The position numbers and the translations under genes were made by a program. A DNA stretch of 64,000 bases from Bemisia tabaci (lineage: Eukaryota; Arthropoda; Insecta; Hemiptera; Aleyrodidae): positions 62,491,056-62,555,055 of the forward strand of contig NC_092795.1 in assembly GCF_918797505.1 (NCBI RefSeq), written 5' to 3'. This document shows positions 13,090-25,210 of this stretch, piece after piece; the first letter of the stretch is position 1; every line of letters starts with the position of its first letter. The notes beneath the pieces were generated by a model that had not been told where the DNA came from, did not search any database, and worked only from the letters and a program-made list of their open reading frames with translations.

Positions 13090-16000
13090 ATCCTCCTGCG
13101 ATAAGGTGAAAGGCGATTAAACAATGTTTTCGTGTTTGCGAGTGTGTGTGTGTCCCTTTGACGAGCCGCGGGTTGCCGCATCTGATCAATGAGATCAGAC
13201 GAGAGATAGACGATAAAACGGCGGCTTGTCAAAGCCGAGAGTGCTCCTTTGACGTGCCGCATCTGAGCAATGAGTGCGAGAGAGAGAAACGACAAAACAG
13301 CGTATGGACCAATCCAAGTTGAGCCTTAGTCCCCGTTTACGGCCGTTCTTTCCAGGGCTCAAGGTCGGAAAGTACTCCGGTGTTTTTTCGGGGCACCCGG
13401 ATTCGGGCTCGCCACTACCCCCGCGGACCAAATTACGAGGCCCAGCCTGTCTTTTTGCGAGTGTGTGTGTGTCCCTTTGACGAGCCGCGGGTTGCCGCAT
13501 CTGATCAATGAGTAGGAGAGAGATCGACGATAAAACGGCGGCTTGTCAAAGCCGAGTGTACTCCTTTGACGTGCCGCATCTGAGCAATGAGTGCGAGAGA
13601 GAGAAAGGACAAAACAGCGTATGGACCAATCCAAGTTGAGCCTTAGTCCCCGTTTACGGCCGTTCATTCCAGGGCTCATGGTCGGATAGCACTCCGGTGC
13701 TTTTTCGGGGCACCCGGATTCGGGCTCGCCACTACCACCGCGGACCAAATTACGAGGCCCAGCCTGTATTTTTGCGAGTGTGTGTGTGTGTCCCTTTGAC
13801 GAGCCGCGGGTTGCCGCATCTGATCAATGAGTGGGAGAGAGATAGACGATAAAACGGCGGCTTGTCAAAGCCGAGTGTGCTCCTTTGACGTGCCGCATCT
13901 GAGCAATAATGAGTGCGAGAGAGAGAAAGGACAAAACAGCGTATGGACCAATCCCAGTTGAGCCTTCGTCCCCGTTTACGGCCGTTCTTTCCAGGGCTCA
14001 TGGTCGGAAAGCACTCCGATGCTTTTTCGGGGCACCCGGATTCGGGCTCGCCACTACCGCCGCGGACCAAATTACGAGGTCCAGCCTATCTTTTTGCGAG
14101 TGTGAGTGTGTCCCTTTGACGAGCCGCGGGTTGCCGCATCTGATCAATGAGTGGGAGAGAGATAGACGATATAACGGCGGCTTGTCAAAGCCGAGTGTGC
14201 TCCTTTGACGTGCCGCATCTGACGCAACGACGTCAGCATGACCAAAGTTCACGACAGGCACCAGCCTGTATTTTTGCGAGTGTGTGTGTGCGCCAGGTGT
14301 CCCTTTGACGAGCCGCGGAATGTTGCATCTGATCAATGAGTGCGAGAGAGATGGACGATACAAGGGCGGCTTGGCAAAGCCGAGTGGTCTCCTTTGACGT
14401 GCCGCATCTGCCCAATGAGTGCGAGAGAGAGAGACGACAAAACAGCGTATCGACCAATCCAAGATGAGCCCTGCTCCCCGTTTACGGCCGTTCTTTCCCG
14501 GGCTCAAGCTCGGAAAGCACTTGGGTGCTTTTGCCGGCAACGGAATTCCCCAGCGCACTACCACCGCAGACCAAATTACGAGGCCCAGCCTGTATTTTTG
14601 CGAGTGTGTGTGTGCGCCAGGTGTCCCTTTGAGGAGCCGCGGAATGTTGCATCTGATCAATGAGTGCGAGAGAGATGGACGATACAAGGGCGGCTTGGCA
14701 AAGCCGAGTGGTCTCCTTTGACGTGCCGCATCTGCCCAATGAGTGCGAGAGAGAGAGACGACAAAACAGCGTATCGACCAATCCAAGATGAGCCCTGCTC
14801 CCCGTTTACGGCCGTTCTTTCCCGGGCTCAAGCTCGGAAAGCACTTGGGTGCTTTTGCCGGCAACGGAATTCCCCAGCGCACTACCACCGCGGACCAAAT
14901 TACGAGGCCCAGCCTGTATTTTTGCGAGTGTGTGTGTGCGCCAGGTGTCCCTTTGACGAGCGCGGAATGTTGCATCTGATCAATGAGTGCGAGAGAGATG
15001 GACGATACAAGGGCGGCTTGGCAAAGCCGAGTGGTCTCCTTTGACGTGCCGCATCTGCCCAATGAGTGCGAGAGAGAGAGACGACAAAACAGCGTATCGA
15101 CAATCCAAGATGAGCCTGCTCCCCGTTTACGGCCGTTCTTTCCCGGGCTCATGCTCGGAAAGCACTTGGGTGCTTTTGCCGGCAACGGAATTCCCCAGCG
15201 CACTACCACCGCGGACCAAATTACGAGGCCCAGCCTGTATTTTTGCGAGTGTGTGTGTGCGCCAGGTGTCCCTTTTCGACGAGCCGCGGAATGTTGCATC
15301 TGATCAATGAGTGCGAGAGAGATGGACGATACAAGGGCGGCTTGGCAAAGCCGAGTGGTCTCCTTTGACGTGCCGCATCTGCCCAATGAGTGCGAGAGAG
15401 AGAGACGACAAAACAGCGTATCGACCAATCCAAGATGAGCCTGCTCCCCGTTTACGGCCGTTCTTTCCCGGGCTCAAGCTCGGAAAGCACTTGGGTGCTT
15501 TTGCCGGCAACGGAATTCCCCAGCGCACTACCACCGCGGACCAAATTACGAGGCCCAGCCTGTATTTTTGCGAGTGTGTGTGTGCGCCAGGTGTCCCTTT
15601 GACGAGCCGCGGAATGGTACATCTGATCAATGAGTGCGAGAGAGATGGACGATACAAGGGCGGCTTGGCAAAGCCGAGTGGTCTCCTTTGACGTGCCGCA
15701 TCTGCAGAATGAGTGCGAGAGAGAGAGACGACAAAACAGCGTATCGACTAATCCAAGATGAGCCCTGCGCCCCGTTTACGGCCGTTCATTTCCCGGGCTC
15801 AAGCTCGGAAAGCACTTGGGTGCTTTTGCCGGCAACGGAATTCCCCAGCGCACTACCACCGCGGACCAAATTACGAGGCCCAGCCTGTATTTTTGCGAGT
15901 GTGTGTGTGCGCCAGGTGTCCCTTTGACGAGCCGCGGAATGTTGCATCTGATCAATGAGTGCGAGAGAGATGGACGATACAAGGGCGGCTTGGCAAAGCC

Positions 16001-17545
16001 GAGTGGTCTCCTTTGACGTGCCGCATCTGCCCAATGAGTGCGAGAGAGAGACACGACAAAACAGCGTATCGACCAATCCAAGATGAGCCTTGCTCCCCGT
16101 TTACGGCCGTTCTTTCCCGGGCTCATGCTCGGAAAGCACTTGGGTGCTTTTGCCGGCAACGGAATTCCCCAGCGCACTACCACCGCGGACCAAATTACGA
16201 GGCCCAGCCTGTATTTTTGCGAGTGTGTGTGTGCGCCAGGTGTCCCTTTGACGAGCCGCGGAATGTTGCATCTGATCAATGAGTGCGAGAGAGATGGACG
16301 ATACAAGGGCGGCTTGGCAAAGCCGAGTGGTCTCCTTTGACGTGCCGCATCTGACCAATGAGTGCGAGAGAGAGAAACGGACAAAACAGCGTATCGACCA
16401 ATCCAAGATGAGCCTTGCTCCCCGTTTACGGCCGTTCTTTCCAGGGCTCATGCTCGGAAAGCACTTCGGTGCTTTTGCGGGCAACGGAATTCCCCGCGCA
16501 CTACCACCGCGGACCAAATTACGAGGCCAGCCTGTATTTTTGCGAGTGTGTGTGTGCGCAGGTGTCCCTTTGACGAGCCGCGGAATGTTGCATCTGATCA
16601 ATGAGTGCGAGAGAGATGGACGATACAAGGGCGGCTTGGCAAAGCCGAGTGGTCTCCTTTGACGTGCCGCATCTGAGCAATGAGTGCGAGAGAGAGAAAG
16701 GACAAAACAGCGTATCGACCAATCCAAGTTGAGCCTTGCTCCCCGTTTACGGCCGTTCTTTCCCGGGCTCATGGTCGGAAAGCACTCCGGTGCTTTTTCG
16801 GGGCACCCGGATTCGGGCTCGCCACTACCGCCGCGGACCAAATTACGAGGTCCAGCCTATCTTTTTGCGAGTGTGTGTGTGTCCCTTTGACGAGCCACGG
16901 GTTGCCGCATCTGATCAATGAGTGGGAGAGAGATAGACGATATAACGACGGCTTGTCAAAGCCGAGTGTGCTACTTTGACGTACCGCACTACCACCGCAG
17001 ACCAAATTACAAGGCCCAGCCTGTATTTTTGCGAGTGTGTGTGTGCGCCAGGTGTCCCTTTGAGGAGCCGCGGAATGGTACATCTGATCAATGAGTGCGA
17101 GAGAGATGGACGATACAAGGGCGGCTTGGCAAAGCCGAGTGGTCTCCTTTGACGTGCCGCATCTGCCCAATGAGTGCGAGAGAGAGAGACGACAAAACAG
17201 CGTATCGACTAATCCAAGATGAGCCCTGCTCCCCGTTTACGGCCGTTCTTTCCCGGGCTCATGCTCGGAAAGCACTTGGGTGCTTTTGCCCGCAACGGAA
17301 TTCCCCAGCGCACTACCACCGCGGACCAAATTACGAGGCGCAGCCTGTATTTTTGCGAGTGTTTGTGTGCGCCAGGTGTCCCTTTGACGAGCCGCGGAAT
17401 GTTGCATCTGATCAATGAGTGCAAGAGAGATGGACGATACAAGGGCGGCTTGGCAAAGCCGAGTGGTCGTCTTTGACGTGCGGCATCCGCCCAATGAGTG
17501 CGAGAGAGAGAGAGACGACAAAACAGCGTATCGACCAATCAAAGA
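13090..17545. repeat. Satellite array, units of about 323 bp, two subfamilies
   Basis: The landmark CCGTTTACGGCC recurs twelve times (near 13335, 13657, 13971, 14478, 14802, 15123, 15448, 15773, 16098, 16425, 16745 and 17236). Spacing is usually 321-325 bases. Each unit carries a GTGTGTGTG tract, two copies of a CGCATCTG...CAATGAGTGCGAGAGAG block about 80 bases apart, and a hairpin CGGCTT-GGCA-AAGCCG. Subfamily A (about 13090-14225 and 16670-16985) has GGGTTGCCGCATCTG and a GGGGCACCCGGATTCGGG block. Subfamily B has GGAATGTTGCATCTG and GGCAACGGAATTCCCC. Junctions near 14225-14265 and 16985 are truncated or chimeric. The array is GC-rich. Long open frames cross many units on both strands, but they follow from the repeat period and are not genes. 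Confidence 0.92.
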
Positions 17546-17547
17546 TG

Positions 17548-18290
17548 AGCCCTCCCAGGATTATCCTCAAAGAAAGAGAAAATCCAAAATGGACGGCTGG
17601 AGCAATGTTGATGAAATTAGCCATCATCCATATGAGTCGAGTCGCGGAAATTCCAACCAGGCCCTAACGTTTCCACAATTTTATTGGTTCATCCGATTTG
17701 ATTCATCTTATATTGAGTATACACTCCCAGGACCATCCTCGAAAAATTTAGAGAAAATCCAAGGTGGAATTAAATTCCCCATCATCCATATGAGTCGAGT
17801 CGCGGATATTCCGACCAGGCCCTAACGTTTCCAAAATTTCATTTGTTCATCCGATTTGATTCATCTCATATTGAGTTTACACTCCCAGGACCATCCTCGA
17901 AAAATTTAGAGAAAATCCAAGGTGGAAGTCTGGAGCAATGTTGATGAAATTAGCCATCATCCATATGAGTCGAGTCGCGGATATTCCGACCAGGCCCTAA
18001 CGTTTCCACAATTTTATTTGTTCATCCGATTTGATTCATCTTATATTGAGTATACACTCCCAGGACCATCCTCGAAAAATTTAGAGAAAATCCAAGGTGG
18101 AAGTCTGGAGCAATGTTGTTGAAATTCCCCATCATCCATATGAATCGAGTCGCGGATATTCCGACCAGGCCCTAATGTTTCCACAATTTTATTTGTTCAT
18201 CCGATTTGATTCATCTTATATTGAGTATACACTCCCAGGACTATCCTTGAATAAAGAGAAATTCCAAGGGGAAAATCTTGAGCAATGTTG
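17548..18290. repeat. Second tandem array, units of about 175 bp
   Basis: Four to five head-to-tail units contain CATCATCCATATGAGTCGAG, a TTCATCCGATTTGATTCATC block and a CTCCCAGGACCATCC block. Unit edges shift slightly, and the last unit is diverged. The array starts directly where the 323-bp satellite ends, inside a partial satellite unit. Short frames through the units are repeat artefacts. Confidence 0.88.
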
Positions 18291-18649
18291 CCGTCTTCCC
18301 AGATTAGCGAAAATCCATAATTTTGTATAGATATGAAAAAGGCTAAGTCGTTGAGCCATTTTCTTGTGTTCATCTGGAGGAAGGCCTCCTGGCCCTTCTC
18401 TAATTTTTACCTGTGTCTTTTTGCTCCATTTTGCTGCCATTTTAAAAACAACCTCCAGGTAGATAGTCAATGATGGTGGCCTTGAAACAATAATGGAATA
18501 CATAACGCATTCATACCCTTTAATGTTGCTGAGCAGTGTAGCGAAGTGGAAGAGACTATGAAAGAGCTTTGCTCCATCAATAAGTAATCTGGCTGTCGGG
18601 GAACTTTTGAGATATCGCTCATAATAATAGAACATTGTTATCATCATTC

Positions 18650-20260
18650 ACCTGTTGCAGTTACTGGAGTGGATATAGGTATTAATCGATATCATCTTCA
18701 TTAAATTTTTTCATTTGATTTCCAACGAGTCTTTACTTTACAGAGTAACCGTTACTTTCATTTTGTTTCGGTAACAGTCTACCACATGCTGTAGCTTTTT
18801 TTAACAAATCCAGATATTTTAGGTACTGAAAAAATTCTTGTATCAGAGTACTAAGAGGAAATAGTGTTTCAAGATCCAACTGCGTTCATGGAAAAGTTAG
18901 TAACAAATCCTCATCCAGCCACCATAGGCCCGTGGAAACTTGAGACTGATAGTAATATTTCATTCAACTTTTAATACCCTTTGTGAGCTACTGCTTCATT
19001 ATTACCAAACTTGTATTTTCAGGGCTGGAGTTGAAAAATTTACATTTTCATTGTAATTTTTGAATTGATAATTTCGAAGAAAAGCCATCTCCTTTTTTTT
19101 TTAATTTTTCAGAAGAGCCAAAAAACTGATCGGAAAGTGAATATTTAGTGAAATCTCGAGACTGAAGGTTTGATACTGTGTATGATAGTAATGAGTAAAT
19201 CCAGAGCATAACTAGAAAAAATGAATACTGGAACTGAAATAATAAAATGGGGATGGCCCCTTTTTTATATTATTTGCATTTTATCATGTTTAATTCTACA
19301 ATTTTCGCATAAATAAAAGGACCTTTCTATTGTGCTGAGATCTTTCCTGAAAAATATTATCACCGTGTCGTGTTTTTTCTGTGCCAGTGCCAGTGGAACA
19401 CATATTATTGTGTGACAAAAGCATATGTGAAATTAAATTCAAAAGGCAACATTTTTACTTGGTTCTTTGTGTTGTTAGAACTACTGGACAGTTCTTTGTC
19501 TAGCTAAGAATGATAGGCAAATCTAAGGAACACAGCAGCTTGTCAGTAAAGATAGAAAAAGTATTTTAACAACACTTAAGGATGACTTCTAGGCTCTTTG
19601 GAGATAGCCATTCTTCTAAATTATTGTTAAATTGGACCCCCTTGAATGATGTTTCGCAAGAAAACCAGTCTTAGGCTTTTAGGGGCTGGTTTGCATATCC
19701 ATTAAGAGAAGATTCCTTTAAGAAAGTAAGTTCGTCAAAATTTAAAAGATGGCCCCTTTTCGATATTATCAAGTATTTAAAAATCCCCAATTATGTATTA
19801 TTTTTTAAAAGAGAACCAATTAAAGTATCTCTTTAAAACTATCTGTGAATGGTTATGAATGAAAAATAGGAAAATGGAAAATTTACAGAAAATGTAAAAA
19901 AAAAACTGTACTTGGGCTGGTTTCCTCTGAAAAAAAGGGACACAAGAGGGGAGATTAGTAGTGTCTCAATCAGAGTTACGCATTTTTTGACCTCGGCAAT
20001 CAATATCGGGTTAGCATGAAGCAAGAAAAGATGTAAATGAAGACCTTTTGCATCAAAGGTACGATTATGAAATGGACCTAAGAAGGTTAGCCTAGAACGA
20101 AGCCCTGGCTGCAAGATTAAATGTATTCTTTATTGTATCTGGAATGTTCATCTTTTAATATTATTCTTATCTCGGTTTTTTTATTTTCAATTCTTAACTT
20201 TAAGTTGCTTTAAAATTAATTTAGGTGACTCTAATTCTAATTTGTTTCAGTTGATGAAAA
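18650..20260. other. Intergenic AT-rich stretch, no gene seen
   Basis: No exon chain, RNA gene or clear repeat was recognised between the second tandem array and the element at 20269. Confidence 0.4.
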
Positions 20261-20268
20261 GAAGGAGA

Positions 20269-20685
20269 GGGTGGTTTCACGATAACTGGAATAATTTTGT
20301 CGCCGTAACAGACAACACATTTTTCGGTCATATTTTTAGTAAAAATAATAATCGCTCGAATTTTTTCGCATTAACCTTAAAAGGGTCCTATTATAATGCT
20401 TTCTAATGATTTATTCTTCTACTTCTCAATTAATATTATGTAAATTCCGAAAATAGGCTGTCTGTTACACGGTAAAAAGTCATCGTAACAGACAGCACAT
20501 TTTCGGCCATTCATATATTAAAATTGAAGGGTAGAGCAATAAATCTTTGAAAATCACTATAACACATAACCCTGTGTAGCTTAATGCAAAAAAATTCGAG
20601 AGATTATCATTACTACTAAAAATATGCCCGAAAAATGTATTGTCTGTTACGGCGACAAAACTATTCCAGTTATTGTGAAACCACT
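20269..20685. mobile_element. Foldback MITE with arms of about 60 bp, inserted in a coding exon
   Basis: The left end reads GGGTGGTTTCACGATAACTG then GAATAATTTTGTCGCCGTAACAG. The right end is the near-exact reverse complement (CTGTTACGGCGACAAAACTA ... GTGAAACCACTC). The internal sequence contains a second copy of the CGTAACAGACA word in both orientations. It separates a short open stretch ending at about 20268 from the open frame starting at 20692. Confidence 0.75.
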
Positions 20686-20691
20686 CTAACC

Positions 20692-20811
20692 CTTCAAGCC
20701 ATTTTAAATGCCAAAAAGAAGATTAGACAAGAAATTAGCGAGTACAAGGACCGTCTTAAAAATGCTAAAGAAACAATCACTAAATTCAAGAATGAAATTG
20801 GTAAGCTTTAA
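20692..20811 (+). pseudogene. 3'-terminal coding fragment with a charged coiled-coil-like tail
   Basis: Forty codons, ending in TAA at 20809-20811, read as a Lys/Glu-rich helix (LQAILNAKKKIRQEI ... KFKNEIGKL). The heptad-like pattern suggests a coiled coil. An AATAAA poly(A) signal follows at 20867-20872, as expected of a terminal exon. Upstream, past the MITE, a good acceptor (TTGTTTCAG at 20242-20250) leads into a stretch reading DEKKER. The exon therefore probably once ran from 20251 through 20268 directly into 20692 and was split by the insertion. I do not recognise the protein, and I found no upstream exons in the window. Confidence 0.4.
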
Positions 20812-20866
20812 AGTGATAAACCAGCTGAGGCAACTGTAAATAATGAATTATAAAAAATTTCCTGTA

Positions 20867-20872
20867 AATAAA
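20867..20872 (+). promoter_or_regulatory. Poly(A) signal AATAAA
   Basis: It lies about 55 bases after the TAA of the coiled-coil fragment, in the same orientation. Confidence 0.4.
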
Positions 20873-21337
20873 GTTCCTACATTTATATAGATTCAGCTTC
20901 CTTAGGATTCTTTTATGTTAATCTTTTCCCCTTAATCATCATTAAGAACAGGGCCTCATTTAAATTCTCTCTGGTATTCCTGCATTGAAGTGAAATTGAG
21001 GGGCTTGGAGGTCAAGGCGCATTAGTGCAGTTTTTAAACGTTGAGATATTAACAATTTCAAGTGAAAGTGGTCTTGATGCATATATTGTGAAAAATTCGC
21101 TCCCAAATTCCTATTTTTAAACATCAAAAAGTCAGTTTGAACTTCCTTTCTGCCTTGAGGATCCATGAAATTTAGAAACTTGTAACAAGTACATTTTGAA
21201 ATAGCAAAAACTGCACTAATGTGCTTTGTACTCCAAGCCCCTCATTTGTAATCATCAAAAATGAATTGATCCCAGGTGGTCAATGGAAACCTCTTGAACT
21301 ACTTTCTTCGAAACGAGCAGAATTATATTTTGTAACT

Positions 21338-21417
21338 AGGGGGCTACGCCCCCTGGCCGCTACGCGGCCCAACCCCCTGAAGGCGCTCCGCGCCATCAAT
21401 GGGCCGCTTCGCGGCCC
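21338..21417. repeat. Four consecutive perfect GC hairpins with 3-base loops
   Basis: Four hairpins fall within 80 bases: AGGGGGC-TAC-GCCCCCT (21338-21354), GGCCGC-TAC-GCGGCC (21355-21369), GGCGC-TCC-GCGCC (21382-21394) and GGGCCGC-TTC-GCGGCCC (21401-21417). Every loop has the form TNC closed by C-G. The surroundings are AT-rich. Confidence 0.9.
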
Positions 21418-21603
21418 TATTTTTACCCTCCTATCAGTGTTAGTTTTATTTTTCCCCTATAAATTTACGATATGAGGTATACTTTAATTTTAAACTTTAC
21501 TTAAAATTACTTTAATATTAAAAGAACGCGTTTTGGAATGACTGCTTGATGAAATATTGCTGTAAATCAATGAACAATGATAGTCAGGCAATAATTAAGA
21601 TAT

Positions 21604-21679
21604 CATGAGACGGGGATCGAACCCATACCGAGTTCCAAGTGGACGCATTCGACGTCTTAGACGACTCGGCCACCGCTCG
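21604..21679 (-). tRNA. Class II tRNA-like sequence (tRNA relic or SINE head)
   Basis: On the minus strand the sequence has an A-box-like TGGCCGAGTCG, a long variable-arm-like segment (ACTTGGAACTCGGT) and a B box GGTTCGATCCC with a pairing T stem. These resemble tRNA-Ser or tRNA-Leu. The acceptor ends do not pair and the anticodon arm is imperfect, so a functional tRNA is unlikely. A tRNA-derived SINE or a pseudogene is the better reading. The hairpin cluster at 21338-21417 lies downstream in its orientation. Confidence 0.45.
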
Positions 21680-21827
21680 ATTTGAGATCAGGGGTGCGAA
21701 TCTTGTGTAGATAAGTGTAGAGCTGATGCGCAGGCTACACAGCTACTGCGCAACCTCCTCGACCACTGCGCATCCTCCCGCGCATAGCGGTAGCAGTACC
21801 GGAGCATTCTGTAAACTCACTCACTTT

Positions 21828-22140
21828 TATAACGTGATTTTAAAAAAACCTGGGTCCTTTTTCCAAAATCTGATTAGAGCGGGCTCATCTAGGGCCTATT
21901 ACCTGTCGATTTACGCAAAAATCATGGAAATCGGCCCGGTAAAACGCTCAAACGAACTATGACAAAAAGTATAAATTTACATTGTTTAAATGGGAGAATT
22001 CGCAAATTTACCACGTAATACAAAAAAACCTGGTTCATATTTTGAAAATCTGAAAAGAGTTGGCTAATCTAGAGACAATTGCCCGTCGATAGCCGCAAAA
22101 GTCATGAAAATCGGCCCGGTAGAACGCTGGAACTAAGCGT
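21828..22140. repeat. Diverged direct duplication, about 130-bp units
   Basis: Units at about 21828-21962 and 22011-22140 share AAAAAAACCTGG, a CGTCGAT-like segment, and AAAATCGGCCCGGTA followed by ACGCT. They lie about 183 bases apart and differ at many sites. Confidence 0.6.
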
Positions 22141-22184
22141 TACCAGTTACGCAAAATTAGGAGGTCTCGGAGCTTATAGTATAG

Positions 22185-22737
22185 ATGGACCAGTAAACAA
22201 GGCAAAAATTGAAGCATTCTGATACATGGCTTTTAACCAAAACACGTTAAACACAACTTGCACAAAGGGACTTACAGAAATCAACTCCAAACTTAGATAA
22301 CAACGTTTTTAGTTTACATTGGTTACAAGAATTTTGAATTCCCTGCTCACAAGAAAAACAATGGTCTACTTGAATGAAATCACACATACCACAACAGTTT
22401 CGGCAGGCTTCTTAATCAAGCCATGTTCCTTCCTGCCTTGTATTGTTCTAGGTGTTAACTACGTGCGACAGCTGAGCCGAAAATCCAAAATCAAGGTTGC
22501 CATCTTTTCATACCGCAGAGACTGTTACAGGCCTTACAGACCTTACGGCGCAATTTGTCTCAACTAGACTTTAATTTTTCCGTGAGCGCAAGGTTTGAAT
22601 TCACGCATCAAAAAATGTTAAACAGATCAATTAGAGTTAGTTTCATCAATTTCTGTTGCGTAAATCGTGTTCTAGGTAAAATTCTTGTTATGACATGTAT
22701 CAGAATGTGTTAATTTGTACCTTCTAAACCGGTCCAT
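22185..22737. mobile_element. MITE, ATGGACC family, copy 1
   Basis: The terminal words ATGGACC and GGTCCAT are inverted, and the trinucleotide TAG flanks both sides. The arms extend inward imperfectly (TGATACATGGCTTTTAACCA versus its complement near 22680-22700, and CACAAGAAAAACA versus an inverse TGAGCG segment). The same family is found at 25567-26116. Confidence 0.7.
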
Positions 22738-25210
22738 TAGTGGACTTGCGGCAAATTATGGATTTACTGATTTTCAACTTAGCATGGCAGCATACCACTG
22801 TGACCACCCCTTCTTGATCCGCCAATGCTTCAAGTTTTGAAAAGCTCAAAAAGTTAACAATTAAAACTATTGTCAATTTTCAGTTCAATATAGGTTGATT
22901 GAAGCTAACGGGTTTAAAGTTACCCAACAGGGTTACGTGTGATCAAAATCAACACAATTTCAATTGCATTTTCCTCAATAAATAGTACCTTGTAGAGCCA
23001 CCCTTCTACAAAATGCTCTTCAATTTTTACTCACCTCCTCCCAACCAAAAAAAAAATCGAATTTGGGAAACACAAATTAAATAAAATTGCATAATTTTTT
23101 GACATATAATTTAACATTAACAATATTATATGATACCTCAATAATAAAATTTAACAAATCAAAAATACATCATCAACATCTCATAGAATGATCCAACAAG
23201 GACAGTGATAGGTGACATTGCTATGGAATGAACTTGGGGAAAATAATTATGTGTTGTCATCGTGGCTTGGAGCATGGAGAGATTTTTTTTTCAATGAACA
23301 TTAGAATTACATACTAATACTACAGCACAAGAGTTGTTGAAAAAATATAATTAATCTCGTTCATAACATAGTCATTTTAAATCAAGTGAAATCAGCCGCT
23401 CATAAGCATTATGGTAAATAAGTTTAGCATCTTACGACTTTAGGTTCCAAACTATTGAAATTTTTTCTTTGATCTTTTGTTTGAGATTAACTGCTAAGGC
23501 TTGTGGAGAAAAGCTACTGGTTTTTAAGGGAACCAGGGGCTGGACAAAACAGCAAAAAAAAAAACAACATCTCTGAACTTTCCTGCGTTTAGTATTTGAT
23601 CTGGCCTATTTGACTGGCTTAGAGGTGACCAATTTCAAATAAGATGCAGTTTACAGCGATAAAAAATTTAAGCACAGCTGATTGGCATGGTGCAAAAAGA
23701 TGAATGCTGTAATAGATTTTTGTAGTTGTTCCCAACATACCCTGTCAATTGTAAAGTTGAGTTGAGGCTAATAAGAATGAAAATATTACAACTATTAAAA
23801 CAGTAACTCTTGAAGAAGTCTCTATCAGTTGAAAGATGCTACTACAGATTTTCAAATTAACCTACTTTAGAGAACTTTCTTATGGAAAAGACTAAAATAG
23901 AATTTAGACAAAATATTTTCTAAATGGGGAATGGTAAATTGTTTGAGTTCCAACCAATTCATAAACTAACAAAATTGTTTATGCATGTACTTAAATTAAG
24001 CGTGCATTGGAGAGACATTTACAATGTTTTCAGAGGCTTTAATTACACCCTCATGCCACTGTTTAATTACAGCTAAAGCGAATTTTAGCTCATGCTTTAC
24101 GGAAGACTTTACTTTAAGACAACAACTTTGGAAAATTTACGTTCAATAAATGAGTTGAGAAAGTGCCACCATCATACTTTTTTAATACATAACTAGTTGC
24201 CAAGATATCAGCATGAGTCCCTTTTGAGGAAAAATCATTCTCAAGAAAGAATTAAAAGGGCACCAGAATTGACTGACACCAAATAACAGCAGCATTTGTT
24301 CCTCTCCACTATTGGGAGCCAACTTCTTCCGGATAATCTTATGATATTTTACCTAAAAATAAGAAGAGAAGAGAAATAGTTAGAACTCATTCAACAGAAG
24401 TTGCTTCAAAAGCAAAAAATTAGGATACCTGTAGCGACCCTGCATGGGGAACCAAAGGTATTCTGACCTGGCTAAATTCAATTATTATTCAATATTATAT
24501 TCTTTGCGACTTTCTAAGCGCAATGAATTTTTGAACTTGAAATTTCAATATTCCTGGTTTAGGTGTAAAGAGGATACGCCTCACTCTGTTATCATTCGGA
24601 AAATTTGACTATTTTGTCTATCTTATCTTCCTGACCAGCAAGGAAACAAAAGCTCTCCTTGAAGACCAATCGGATGTTTCATCATATCTACTTAATATTG
24701 CAAGAAAAAATACAGAAAAATTCACTGTTTGGCCCTGCTTTTCTCGAGCCTGGTACATAGAAGGTTTGAGTTTGAGAGCTTGATGGCGAGATGTTATTCG
24801 AAAATCCTTATACGAAGGATCTCGATCTTTAAAAATCAACTACATTATTAGATCTGGAATAATCTTTTTTATTGTTTCAGAAGTTTGACTACTTATTTCA
24901 TTCTTTTGAATGTATTTTTACTACAGATTAAGTCCAGATATAAGAACAGGATCAATTAGACCTCCTCACAAAATTATTCAAATGAGATTTACAGATATTC
25001 CCCTATAAAATACTCTGATCTTATTGATATCAGGATTTTTCGATGGTGAGACGGTGCCCAAGAGGTCGTAAGGAATATTATATCAAAAAACAGAATTTAG
25101 CAGATGCTGAGGTACTTGGTTTTCTAGATAGGAGCCCTTTTGACACTGAATTTGGGAGTCAATGTTGAGGTTCTGTTTTGTTCCATTTAGTGTTAGTTGT
25201 AAAGACATAA
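22738..25210. other. AT-rich stretch, no clear gene except a possible terminal exon
   Basis: The only coding-like signal is on the minus strand at 24352. There a long pyrimidine tract and AG acceptor would let the last V-ATPase H exon (donor at about 27610) splice to three codons and a stop at 24339-24341. The rest shows no exon chain or repeat I could delimit. Confidence 0.3.

Noticed and set aside
13998..15428. 476-codon minus-strand open frame in the satellite
   Set aside because: It repeats with the 323-bp units, and other frames on both strands are equally open. Composition follows the satellite, and no protein family is recognised.
13090..18290. CRISPR-like array
   Set aside because: Units are head-to-tail satellites without unique spacers in an intron-rich eukaryotic region.
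18216..18647. 143-codon minus-strand ORF
   Set aside because: The 3' part lies in the tandem repeat. The rest has no recognisable family, and a possible upstream acceptor puts a stop before its Met.
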